From Hamiltosporidium magnivora (lineage: Eukaryota; Microsporidia; Dubosqiidae): a DNA stretch of 16,713 nt. Location: contig PITI01000213.1 of assembly GCA_004325065.1 (NCBI GenBank), positions 1-16,713 of the forward strand, in the 5' to 3' direction. Below, piece by piece: positions 1-9,196 of the stretch (position 1 is its first letter; each line of letters opens with the position of its first letter). A program made the translations under genes and the position numbers. A model generated the notes under the pieces. It was not told the origin of the DNA, made no database searches, and worked only from the letters and a program-made list of their open reading frames with translations.

Positions 1-1034
1 CTGCAATCATTTCAAACTTCATTAATTAGCAATAGAAGAAAACTTTTTCAAAACAATATAAATCAATACTGACCTTTCAACATTAAAATTGCATAAACAC
101 AGTACCAGCTGGTAAAAACCTTTTCAATGTGCCGGTCCCTGATAAAAGAAATGCTTATAAATGCTTATTCTATAGCTAATTGCTCCGAAGTATTTTTCTA
201 GGATTATAACTTTCTTTTAAATTATCGCCATTCGCAAATTTTTGATTTGTTAAAGCCTTTTCAGACAGAATTTCAGAAAATTTTTCCTTCGCTTGAATTT
301 CATTTTTTTGATATGCTTACATGTTACAAGAAAATTAAACTTAATCCAACGTTAAATCCAGCCATTTGTTTTTTTTTTAATTTCGTTCCTTTTTTAGATC
401 GATTTATATATTAGCATCGAACATTGCATTATATTTATCATTAAAATGAATATAAAATAGTAGTGTTGAATAAAGGAAAAAAGTTATCTCTTCGAATGTT
501 CGAAAATTTGTTTAAATAATTCTTCGTTATCATTGTATATCATTTTGCATAGTTTTAAGAAATATCTGTTTTGTTTAGCAAAATTATTTTATTTTTTTTA
601 CTAAGTTTTGGAGTCTGTATCTATTTTTGTTATTTTTTAACAAATTTAAAATAAATTTAAAAAAATTCACATTTCTTTAATTGTCTTATAATTTGCATAA
701 GCTAACCTAGAATAGTAAAAAATAATGACAAGTGAAACGATATTTTCGCTACTTAGTAGATTAGATTTTGTTCGATATTCAACAATCACAGTTATTCTAT
801 GTAAAAGTGGTTATATTTTATTAAATCTCAATCACAAACAAGCTCTAATTTCTATCCAGTAAATCTTGTAAAAAACATAACATGTTTGTAATTTTAAAAC
901 ATAAAACGATTGCACGGAGACTTGATACATTGGAATTCTTTAAAAAAAGTCTTATAAATGGTAAACGAAAGAATTGGTTCTATATTTCATATTTTCGTAT
1001 ATATTTTCTGGTAGGATTGTATATTAGTATATTT
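1..1034. other. gene-free AT-rich DNA
   Basis: No reading frame, RNA gene or recognisable element is visible here on either strand. Small details are a 12-bp palindrome TACCAGCTGGTA at 103-114 with a CAGCTG core, a 10-T run at 369-378, and two TTCGAA hexamers two bases apart at 491-504. Homopolymer runs of A or T are common, but there is no microsatellite of any length. Intergenic or intronic DNA is the simplest reading. Confidence 0.6.
149..168. repeat. 10-bp perfect tandem duplication
   Basis: The unit AAATGCTTAT occurs twice head to tail with no spacer, and an 11-base version (AAATGCTTATT) appears again near 1701-1711. One exact 10-bp tandem pair is only mildly unexpected in 16.7 kb of this composition, about 0.2 expected by my estimate. 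It is probably a slippage product with no function. Confidence 0.7.
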
Positions 1035-1069
1035 TAATCTCAAAAAGTATTTTAAAATACTTTAGATTA
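1035..1069. repeat. long AT-rich inverted repeat (20-bp perfect palindrome plus 6-bp extension)
   Basis: Bases 1044-1063 form a perfect 20-bp palindrome (arm AAAGTATTTT). After a three-base one-sided bulge (CAA, 1041-1043) the symmetry resumes, with TAATCT at 1035-1040 pairing with AGATTA at 1064-1069. That gives 16 pairs in total. A 20-bp palindrome alone has about 0.2 chance occurrences in this window, and the added arm makes coincidence unlikely. The structure could extrude as a cruciform or mark an old mobile-element end. No adjacent gene suggests a role. Confidence 0.75.
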
Positions 1070-2556
1070 TCTTTCATAAATTTTTGTGCAAGATTTTTAA
1101 GTATTTTAATATAAAGTTTAACATCATTCCATAACATTTTCAATGTATCAAATCTATCTTCTTAAGAAATTATAATTCGATTTATTATATGTAGAAAGAT
1201 GATTATAAGCTAGAGTATTTAACAACAAAAAATCATTAAAAGAATTTTGTATAAAACCGTATGGACATAGCAAAACTTTTATTACTTACCGCTTCGGTAT
1301 CTTTCTTCTTCTTTAATAGATAATCTTCAAATGCGAAAGCGAAAATAGAATATTGTGTGTAGATAATAATTATTGCTTATTGAAGACCTTTTTATCGAAA
1401 AATAATATAACTCTGTTTTTGATAAGTAAACATATGGTTTTTAAATATATGTTAGGAAAAACAAGCATTATATACCGAGAACTGCTAGCTTTATGCAAAG
1501 TTCGCTCATTTGAAAAATTTGATAAATTAATGAATTTTTAGATCTTTCAATAACGTTTGTTATATTTTTGGAATTCATTACTGCCCAGCGAAACTATATT
1601 TCTACATCTATATGTGTTATTTCTAAAAAGGCAAGTATTTTATTTATTTTTAGATGCACTTTAAATAGGTTTTCATAAAGAACAAAGTATTTTTTATGTG
1701 CTAAATGCTTATTTAAAAAGTATTTAGGAAATATTCGAAAAAAACGTGTTGAATTAAAAAAAAAACGTTTGTTTATGTTTTATCTAAGAATTCGCATCGA
1801 ATCAGCAAAATAAATTACAATAAATCGTATCATCTAACCCATTTAATTCAACTCGAGATTTTTGTTCCAAGTCCCTTTAAATATCTATTAAAAAATCTTT
1901 TTCGCAATATAAATGCTTTTTACAATGGTTCGATCTATAAATAAAAATTTAGAAAATCTATTATAAAGCCCAGAATATATTCTGATTTTTAAAGAGATTT
2001 TTTTTCACCGTAAAAATAGCATAGAGACAGCATCCAGGCCATTCTTTGCTTATATAATTTCATACCACAATTCCTGTGTAAATTTGTTAGTCTAAATTTG
2101 AAATTAACATTCTAAATTTAAAAGGTTTACGTTATGTATGAAGAAATGAATTTGAGAATGATAAAAGCTTTATAAAGATATTCGATCAACTAAAGTTTAA
2201 CATAGAGCAAAAAAAAACTCGTTAATGTAATATTCACGTTGAAAATAACGCAAGAAAATGTTATAATAATTTAGAAAAAAAAATTGTATTCTTTTAAGTT
2301 TGAATTTTCTTTTAATATAATGAATTGAAATAGATAAGTTGTGCAAAATCAAGAAAAAAAATTTTAAAAAACAATTTCATGTTAGGAATCCGTTTTCACC
2401 TTAAGTGAGTTATACAAAGTTTTGATATCAACTGTTCATCACATAGAAAATAAATTAGAGTTTTTTTCTAATTAAGGCTTATGAACAATATTTTTTCGGT
2501 ATTAATTTAAACATATCAAAGATTTTTCTATTTTGAAATATAATTGCACGATAATT
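1070..2556. other. gene-free AT-rich DNA with short open frames only
   Basis: The longest frames are of chance length. A 42-codon plus frame without ATG runs 1967-2095. A minus frame at 1376-1290 reads 29 codons, ending in a Lys/Asp/Glu-rich stretch, before a GGTAAGTAAT sequence that resembles a splice donor. A 10-A run sits at 1756-1765, and a 14-bp palindrome CAGAATATATTCTG at 1971-1984. A 62-codon frame at 1353-1541 starts with TTG and has no family signature. None of these is enough for a gene call. Confidence 0.6.
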
Positions 2557-3854
2557 TTAGAATACAATAAATACGGCAATCCATAAAATATTTTTAAGAT
2601 ATTTCTTAAAATATTTCATTGGAAAGTGTATAAATATAATGAAATTCATACGATGCCAGAGCAGAAAAATAAGATGATTTGGAAAGCCAATTTGTACTAT
2701 TTTAATCAAGGAGAGGGTACACAAGGTTTTGTCTATTTGAAAAACATACATTATTTTTATGAAAATTTGGTAACAAAAGTTAGAAATTAAATTTAATGCA
2801 TGCAAATTCAATAATTTATGTCGTTCTGTAAAAAAATTAAACAAGATTGATTTACAAAAAATGGTTTAGAATTTTTTAAAAAACCTGTCGATATAAACTC
2901 TTAATTGAAATGTATTGTAAATTCCATTTAAAAAGTGTTTACATAAAATTTGAATACGTCTACACAAGCTCGAACATATCTCTGAATATATTTAAACAAA
3001 GAGACGGTTTTTAAAAGTTCTATTACTGGAATAAGTGCGTTTGAAAACAACTCGAAACAACTTAAAAGAAGAATACTTAAGAAATTAAATATGAATAAAT
3101 ATTGTGGCTGAAAATTAAATATAAAATATGAGTTCGTTACATTGTTTTTTCGAGTTAAAATATCCCTACTTTAGATATTTATTTTATGATATATGTATTT
3201 GATTTGTGGTTGATAGATCTAGAAATAATATACAATGTTTCTGTAATACCACAAACACAACTACAATTATGTAGTTATCTATAGAAAATCAAACTATGAC
3301 TAATGTTTTTGTAACATCTGTTATTCTATAAGTTTCCGAAAGAAGCATCTCAAAGAGAAAAATAATAATCCGTATAAATCAATAAAAATTAATATGATAT
3401 AATATTGCTGCTGTGGAGTCTTTCTTACAAACGAGCTTCCGGAAATGTATACTATACTTCTGTATTTAAATCAAATCTTATTTGTTGGAAACGTAGTAAG
3501 CTACTAAATCGGAATTAAGAGATCAATAACAATAAATAGATGTAAATGGTTTGCAAAACACTAGGAATTCATTATAAAAAATAATTTAGATCTTTTGATT
3601 TCAAATTTAATATCGAACTAAAAAGTATAATGTATCTGGTAGAAAGTTTCTAGAATAATTTTCTAAGAAGTTTGTAAAATACGTTCATAAAGTACTGCTT
3701 TTACGATATATAAGAACTAAGTCTAAAAGGAATTAATAAATATGAAATTATATAAAAAATTATCTACAATATACAAAAGTATAGAACAAACACGAAACAG
3801 AATGTATCTTCTTACGCGCAAAAATCTTGTATTCTATAGTCTTTTAAGTCGAAC
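2557..3854. other. gene-free AT-rich DNA including the window's longest, probably spurious, frame
   Basis: A minus-strand frame of 95 codons spans 2557-2844. It starts at TTG with no ribosome binding site and is made mostly of Phe, Ile, Leu, Asn and Lys, as expected for translated AT-rich noise. Its 3' end overlaps an AT hairpin at 2586-2616 (12 pairs, one bulge, 6-base loop). Other inverted repeats are TTTGTGGT/ACCACAAA (3203-3210 with 3248-3255) and AACTAC/GTAGTT (3259-3276). These are within chance expectation. I see no gene. Confidence 0.55.
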
Positions 3855-4070
3855 AAAAAAAATCTGAAGGCTGTTTATGGGGTAAGAGCCTGGCTAGGCC
3901 GAACTATTTACTCAAAAGAACCAACTCAAATATTTTTAATATTAAAAATGCTTTATGAATTTCATTTTATAGTCTGAAATTCGATTACTTTTACACAAAC
4001 CAAAACATTTTTTATGAATAACCCAGAGCCATTTTCTGGTAAAAAAAATAACAGGTTGTTTATGTGTTAA
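3855..4070. repeat. diverged direct-repeat pair flanking an 18-bp palindrome
   Basis: Two copies about 185 bp apart share eight A, a T, three or four bases, and then AGGxTGTTTATGxGxTAA. The copies are at 3855-3885 and 4041-4070, with 15 of 18 bases identical in the core (3868-3885 against 4053-4070). Between them, 3932-3949 is a perfect 18-bp palindrome (ATTTTTAAT/ATTAAAAAT). The first copy continues into the most GC-rich spot of the area (3871-3900, 17 of 30 bases G or C), which can fold as GCCT-GGCT-AGGC at 3888-3899. This could be the remnant of a small mobile element. There is no open frame between the copies. Confidence 0.45.
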
Positions 4071-5523
4071 ATCTTTTTTTTGTATATGATACATAAAATA
4101 ATTATATCACTAAACTAAGATTTATCATGAAAGTTAAGCTATTGAATCTACTTTTATAATATTGAGATTTTTAGTATTATGTATAATTTTTGGAAAGTCG
4201 AGTTTGTTGGAAAATACGTTTCATTTTTTGGCTTCGAATCACACCTAAAAATTTTTGAAACAGCTCGGATATAGATTTATTCAAATGTTCTCCAAAGTTT
4301 TGCACTTTTCCATATATATGAGATAATTTGATTTTTGACTATCTTAGTATATTTCCATTATTAGTATATACATTTTTATTTTACAATTTTGCTGGAAAAT
4401 ACCTCATATATAGGATGTTGAAATTAAGAATAATTTATCAAATGGAATGAATTTTAGGTTTTCATAAAGTAAATTCATCACGTACATAGAATACAAGCAC
4501 CATTCTTGCAACTTGGATGTATTAGTTCACGATGACTAGTCATATAAACCTGCTTCGCGGTAAACAGAGAGATTATTGTTTGTTTGTTTGAAAATAAAGA
4601 GATAAGGTAAAGAAGTCAATTGAAAGACATTTTTGCAGAAAAAAAGTATTAGATTTAAGACCTCTATAATCTAATTTTTGTAGTTAATTATAAATATTTT
4701 TGCTGGTTATAAAATCATATATAGGTTTCTTGAATAAAAACAAAACAAGAAATTTTTAAATAAGCAAATAGTATGATCTTAATTAATATTATTTTTATTC
4801 TGAAGTTATTAAGTAAAGATGATATGCATAAAGAATACATCGATTGCTTTGGAAAATGTCTAGCACATCTAGGGTAAACAGTAATGCATTTTAACTTTTT
4901 GAGGGTATTTTAAAATAGGCTCGTCTGTTTACATTCGGTAGTGTAATTATATATGATGTTCCCTATCTTTTTATTTAGACAAATCATTTTCTATACTAAG
5001 GACTTATTCAGATGCATGGTATAAGAGACAAGCCGCATGAGATTATAACGCAATTTTTTATTAAGGCTTTATGACAGTATGAAAATTTTCGATTACTTGC
5101 ATTCTTGCGCGGAAATTAAATTCTTCTTCAATGCAGTAAAAAAACCCTTCATTTAGTATATTTAAACGAACGAATATATAGATGTATCACAATTGGACAT
5201 TGGTTTTATGATGTTTTGGCAAATTCATTAGTTGGAGTCAATGCTACTCTTGCTCACTAAAAAAATATAGATTTATTTTATTATATCCATAAACACAGTC
5301 TTTAGCTTTGTAGTCAAATTGAAATTAAATTTAGGTCTCGTTTAACGAAATATATTGAATAATTCAATGAATTACTAAATGTCAAAGAAACAACAACTTA
5401 CTCTTATAGCATAAAATTAAATCTAGGAAAGCCATTTTTGTGCGTAATTATTTTAGATTCATAGTAATGATAGCATAAATTATGATTAGAACAAGGAATT
5501 TGTTTCTTTTAATTTCATAAAGT
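4071..5523. other. gene-free AT-rich DNA with a second diverged repeat pair
   Basis: No gene is visible. The stretch holds a direct-repeat pair at 4387-4414 and 4698-4725, a 12-bp palindrome ATGACTAGTCAT at 4532-4543, three GTTT units near 4578-4590, and an 8-bp stem hairpin ATTAGATT/AATCTAAT at 4648-4675. A minus frame near 5397-5450 begins ATG-Ala-Phe-Leu in a good eukaryotic start context but ends after 17 codons. These are isolated curiosities without a common theme. Confidence 0.55.
4387..4725. repeat. two-block direct repeat, 311 bp apart, same internal spacing
   Basis: Copy one is 4387-4414 and copy two is 4698-4725. Each has TTTTGCTGG, exactly nine other bases, then CATATATAGG. The nineteen block bases match perfectly and three of the nine spacer bases also match. 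Chance gives roughly 0.05 such pairs in a window of this size and composition. They may be diverged copies of a longer repeat, since similarity fades outside the blocks. A related TTGGAAAATACGTTTCAT stretch lies at about 4207. Confidence 0.45.
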
Positions 5524-5778
5524 ATGTGTATAAATTTCGGTTCTTCAAATGAAAATCCCGGCTTAGAAGATCGAAATAAAAAAGAAGGTTTAACTGAAAA
5601 TGTAAGTATAACAATTTGTTCAAAACGAATCCTAGACGTGCCCATAATGCTATGGCAAACCAACTCATGTGTTTTATGTCCAAGATGGATATTTTGTATA
5701 GTGTTTTCTTGTATGAGATATGTCTTACGCTATAAAATGGTTCAGTACAAACGCGTTAGAGTACAACCCTTTTTTTAG
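5524..5778 (+). other. 84-codon open frame, doubtful; CxxC pair and splice-donor-like site
   Basis: This is the longest ATG-started frame on the plus strand. Residues 5-26 are hydrophilic (Asn, Glu, Gly, Lys, Asp) and look unlike the Phe/Ile/Leu noise elsewhere. At codon 27 the DNA reads GTAAGTATAAC (from 5602), a good spliceosomal donor match, so a real exon could end there. Further on, Cys49 and Cys52 form a CxxC pair, and a basic stretch (residues 69-80) precedes Pro-Phe-Phe and the stop. The stop is created at a seven-T run (5770-5776), so a one-base slip would carry the frame into 5777-5805. No ribosome binding site precedes the ATG. Length is within chance expectation. I do not recognise a family; a zinc-ribbon relic is conceivable but unproven. 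Confidence 0.15.
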
Positions 5779-8208
5779 AGCATACACAAAGAATGGAATT
5801 TTATTTGTATATTTGTGAAATTTGCAAGAGACAAATAATCTGGAAAAGAATATAAAATCTGCATGTATTTTTCTTACTAGTACAAAATATTTAAAATACT
5901 GGAATTTGTACTTGATGTTGTGATTCAGCTATTTATTTTATAATATAAATACATCTTTATGAAATTTACTTAGAATTAAATGATAGATGTGCTCAAAAAT
6001 AAATTTTTGCGGATGCATTTATTGAGCATCTGTACTTGGGTGTGTATTTATTACTATAATGATACTATACCGGACACAAATTTACAAAAAAAGATAAAAA
6101 AGGGTGGTCTTTTTAAATATTAATATGTTTGTAAACATTCAAGCTTGTAAAAAAAACTTTTAGCATTTTACTTGATATTTTGAATTCTAATGCGTAAATT
6201 ATCGGAATAAACCAGTGAGCCGTTTTTTCCTTTAGCTCCGATTAGATTTTTTTTTATTTTATAATACATTTTTATTTGGTAAATCTCAATATTATTCGTT
6301 TGCATTCTTTAAAACAAAATTAATTTAGATTTAGATAAAAAAATTTAACAAAAATCTTTTATGTACATGAGTAAATATAGATTGTATAAATAAGATTAAG
6401 TAATCCATAGTTACACAAAGAACTTATACATTCTCCCTAACTTGATGTTTCTCTTGGATTTACTGTTTGGATTTAAACAAACCTAACGATAGCTCTATAT
6501 GTTAATTTGGTTATAATCAATTATCTGCATAATAAAATAGTTTTTAAAAAAAACTAATTTTTAGGAAAGAAAGTCTATAAAACGTAAAAATTATAAGTAT
6601 TTTCAATTTTGAATTTTTAACTAAGAAGTTTATAAGTTATTCATTGAGGTCGAATCCGAGATAATTTTAAAATAAAATGTTGTTACACTTTACTATATAT
6701 GTCTGAAGATAGATTTAATATAGTTAATTTGAACATTGTAGTCTAAACATGCGATTCTGTAAGGATTAGGAGAACTTTAAATATTTCTTCTGAGCTAAAA
6801 ATTAAACCTATCCACTAGAGACCTTCTCATCTTCTATTACGTGTTCAAATGGCGTATTTTATAGGTATTCTTATCGACCATAAACTATATACTAATAAAA
6901 TTAGTGACCAACTAATAAATAACGCTGAGAACATTTAGAATTTTATCATCAAATCAAATTATTAGTCTCATATTTTTTTAAATTAATCTAATTTGAAACT
7001 TGTTCATTTTAAACATACATAAATTTACAGTTTTATTGGTATAATTTCCATCTAAAGTCTAAAATAAAGCTTTTTTAAAAGAATCAATAGTATATTATTT
7101 TTAAGTTCAAGTTTCTCACTTATACGTATTAAACTTTAAAAATCAAAATAAAGATAAAAAAAGTTTGAGTTAAATAAAATTCAGATTTACCTTACGCTTC
7201 GATGTTTCGGTAAGCAATATAGCAATCGCTTCTTATTTTTTCAGCCTTAAATTAATGCAGGAAATAGTTTTGTTTCGAATACAATTGGTTAAAAAAACAT
7301 CAACAAGATAAAGATTTAATTGTGGTCTTGCCATGTAATAAATTTTTTTTTACTACCTATCACAAAAATTAAAATTTAGACTCAATTGAAACATTAATAT
7401 TTTCAATCCAAACGATTAACAAAAAAAATATCTGTTTACTTGGCGATATTTAAGCATTCAAAGTTACAAAAAACAAGAACTAGCGTTTCCATCAAATAAT
7501 GATAGATATAATTTTCTGATAACTAATATAGGATTATTTGTGCTTCTGTTGTAAATTTAAAATATGCGGCAAGACAAATAATTCTTTCAAATGATATTTA
7601 AAAAATTTACTAAAATCTAAAACCTTTATTTGAAGACGTTGTAAGCCTTATAGAAAATTTCCCGACGATTTTAATAAGCAACATTGTATAAATAGTTATA
7701 CCATTGAATATTAAACCATATTTTATAAACTATACTTGAGATTTAATTTAGAATATCCTAGATCTTACTTTTGCAAATATCATTATAGAAAAAAATACAG
7801 ACAATGTGGTATACCAAACATATTTTTCTAGATTTCATTGCCGCTAGGAATTTTAGAAAATTTTAATAATTTTATAAATTGCTAAGATTCAAAGTTTAGA
7901 AATGCACTAAATTAATAAATCCATAGGTTTCATATTGAGAACTCTATGTTTTGGCTCTTATTGTAGTGATTCTTCGCTCTTTTAGGCATATTATGATTAG
8001 AAGGTGATATAATTTTGTAGAAAAATTTTATCAGAAACAATTTTTCTTATGCAACTGAAACTAAGTTGATAGACTGTTTTTATTCTAGAAGCAAATATGA
8101 ATTTAAATATCATTAGAAATTGATATTTTATACTATAACTATGCTTTGGAATTGTTGCCTTCTAAAATCAGATTGTATATATTGATTCTATTAATACAAA
8201 TGTATTAG
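5779..8208. other. gene-free AT-rich DNA
   Basis: I see no gene in this stretch. Hairpins include AGTACAAA/TTTGTACT (5879-5912), a ten-pair bulged stem AGATG-CTCAA/TTGAG-CATCT (5985-6031), ATCGGA/TCCGAT (6201-6242, followed by a T-rich run), ACTAAT/ATTAGT (6891-6905) and AAATATCA/TGATATTT (8105-8128). ACTAATAAA repeats at 6891 and 6911. Stems of this length are expected by chance at 76% AT. Near 7191-7215, two alternative stems TTACC/GGTAA and CTTAC/GTAAG surround CGCTTCG. Confidence 0.6.
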
Positions 8209-8322
8209 AGAAATTTTTACTTATTTGTATGGCTTCTGTTCGTTGCACTTAGTCCGACATTTCAACCGTGTACTGCTGATTACGAAAATGATTTTTTATG
8301 GACATTGCAGAATTGTAAATAA
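8209..8322 (+). other. GC-enriched 37-codon frame without a start codon
   Basis: Bases 8231-8280 are 48% G+C against about 24% around them. In the plus frame opening after the TAG at 8206-8208, this patch translates as a hydrophobic run (residues 3-15, rich in Leu, Phe, Val, Trp), then Ser-Pro-Thr and an acidic, Cys-containing tail, ending at TAA 8320-8322. It resembles a secretion signal followed by a short mature region, but there is no ATG in frame. The preceding ATTAG could be a splice acceptor in a eukaryote. A 37-codon frame is common by chance. Only the base composition makes it stand out. It could be an eroded exon. Confidence 0.15.
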
Positions 8323-9027
8323 GCAATTTTATTATGATATGAACTACCTTAATTAATTTCTGATACATTTAAATTCTGGTGGCTTATCGCAAAAATAAAC
8401 AACTTTTGTACTCACGTATGAAAAATCTTAGTTTTAACGCAAAAACTTTTGAAATTTATATCATGTAAAATATTTCTCGCCGCCTCAAACAATTTTTCGA
8501 TTTAGAAACAACATATCACTTTTTAATATATATTTAGACCAAAAAAGTCGGAATAAGAAATTTTTATTGCGGCGTTTCTTTGCTTTTAAACTAATTTTTC
8601 TTATATGACAAATATAGGATTTCGAAATAGCTAAAAAAATTCATAAGTTCGCCTATGATCACAATCTTATGTATAATGCTGTTTTACCTAGAAATTATAT
8701 CATCAAAAATAATGTTCTTAGATAATGTAGCCATAGGAACAAATGAGATAAGCATTTTGAAAAATCAGCAGCTTATATCAAATTACTCAAGGCAAATAAT
8801 ATGTTTTTATAAGTTTTTACTAATCGATACAAATTGGAATAATAAGAAATTGTTTCGCACTGGATACGAAATTTTCTTATTCCTTAAATTATGATTCCAA
8901 TCAAATGGTTGCCTTATTGAGAATATTTCTTGTGCCAAAAGTTCTGTGTAAAAGAGTTGTAACAAACTTTAAAATTCCTATTGAAATAAAATTGTAAAAT
9001 ATGTTACTATATGCTTACAAGCGATAA
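8323..9027. other. gene-free DNA with an all-GC inverted repeat and a short frame
   Basis: The notable item is the CGCCGC/GCGGCG pair at 8478-8574, listed separately. An ATG-started 79-codon plus frame at 8655-8894 has a hydrophobic N-terminal 18 residues followed by Ile/Asn/Lys-rich sequence. It has no ribosome binding site, no family motif and a chance-level length, so I do not call it a gene. Confidence 0.55.
8478..8574. repeat. all-GC 6-bp inverted repeat enclosing 85 nt
   Basis: CGCCGC at 8478-8483 and its exact complement GCGGCG at 8569-8574 bracket very AT-rich DNA. Any given six-base all-GC word is rare at 24% GC. Finding two complementary ones within 100 bases has a chance expectation near 0.001 for the window by my estimate. 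The arms could close a stem around the AT-rich interior, which contains GAC/GTC at 8537-8549. A structured RNA or an old element end are possibilities. The stem does not extend past six pairs and no gene adjoins it. Confidence 0.5.
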
Positions 9028-9189
9028 ATTAAAAATATTCCCATTCAGTTTTTGTCTGGATACAGAGCCTGTGTCAGTATCACTTATGCCAACTGTAATT
9101 ATTCTACGTTTAGTATTTGTTTTACAACAAAAATATCTAAATTATATGTCATAAGAGTATTTTGTAGATTCAAAGGGGCTAATATATAA
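9028..9189 (+). other. 53-codon frame without ATG, ending in a hairpin
   Basis: The frame opens after TAA at 9025-9027 and closes at TAA 9187-9189, inside the loop of the GGGGCTA hairpin. Its first third is GC-enriched. The translation has five cysteines (residues 15, 23, 31, 46 and one-letter context SITYANCN around the second) spread through Tyr/Ser/Thr-rich sequence; four of the five positions are certain from my reading. No start codon, ribosome binding site or known family is evident. CCCATTCAG at 9040-9048 resembles a splice acceptor. Frames of this length are expected several times by chance, so a coding call is not justified. Confidence 0.12.
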
Positions 9190-9196
9190 TAGCCCC
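9175..9196. terminator. compact GC-rich hairpin GGGGCTA/TAGCCCC (terminator-like)
   Basis: Seven perfect pairs, five of them G-C, close an 8-base AT loop (9182-9189). Such a stem is conspicuous at 24% GC, with about 0.01 expected by chance for short-loop stems. It lies at the end of a 53-codon frame, as a bacterial intrinsic terminator would, but no T-run follows on the plus strand (ATTATGATTT) and only a short A-run precedes it, giving TTTG on the minus strand. It may instead be a protein-binding palindrome or a structured RNA element. Confidence 0.35.

Noticed and set aside
2557..2844. Longest open frame (95 codons, minus strand) as a gene
   Set aside because: It starts with TTG, lacks a ribosome binding site, has noise-like Phe/Ile/Leu composition, overlaps an AT hairpin and has the length expected for the longest random frame in this window.
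4135..4245. Ala-Ile-Glu-Ser-Thr-Phe segment at 4138-4155 resembling the conserved end of IS1595 transposases
   Set aside because: It follows an in-frame stop, lacks the expected His-Thr-Gln spacing and the Trp, and covers only a handful of residues.
4228..4245. GGCTTCGAATCAC and GAGGTCGAATCCGAG (about 6646) as tRNA T-arms
   Set aside because: The flanking bases do not form the five-pair T stem, and no acceptor or anticodon arms can be placed around them on either strand.
8655..8894. 79-codon ATG-started frame as a small membrane protein
   Set aside because: Only the first 18 residues are hydrophobic, there is no family motif or ribosome binding site, and the length is at chance level.
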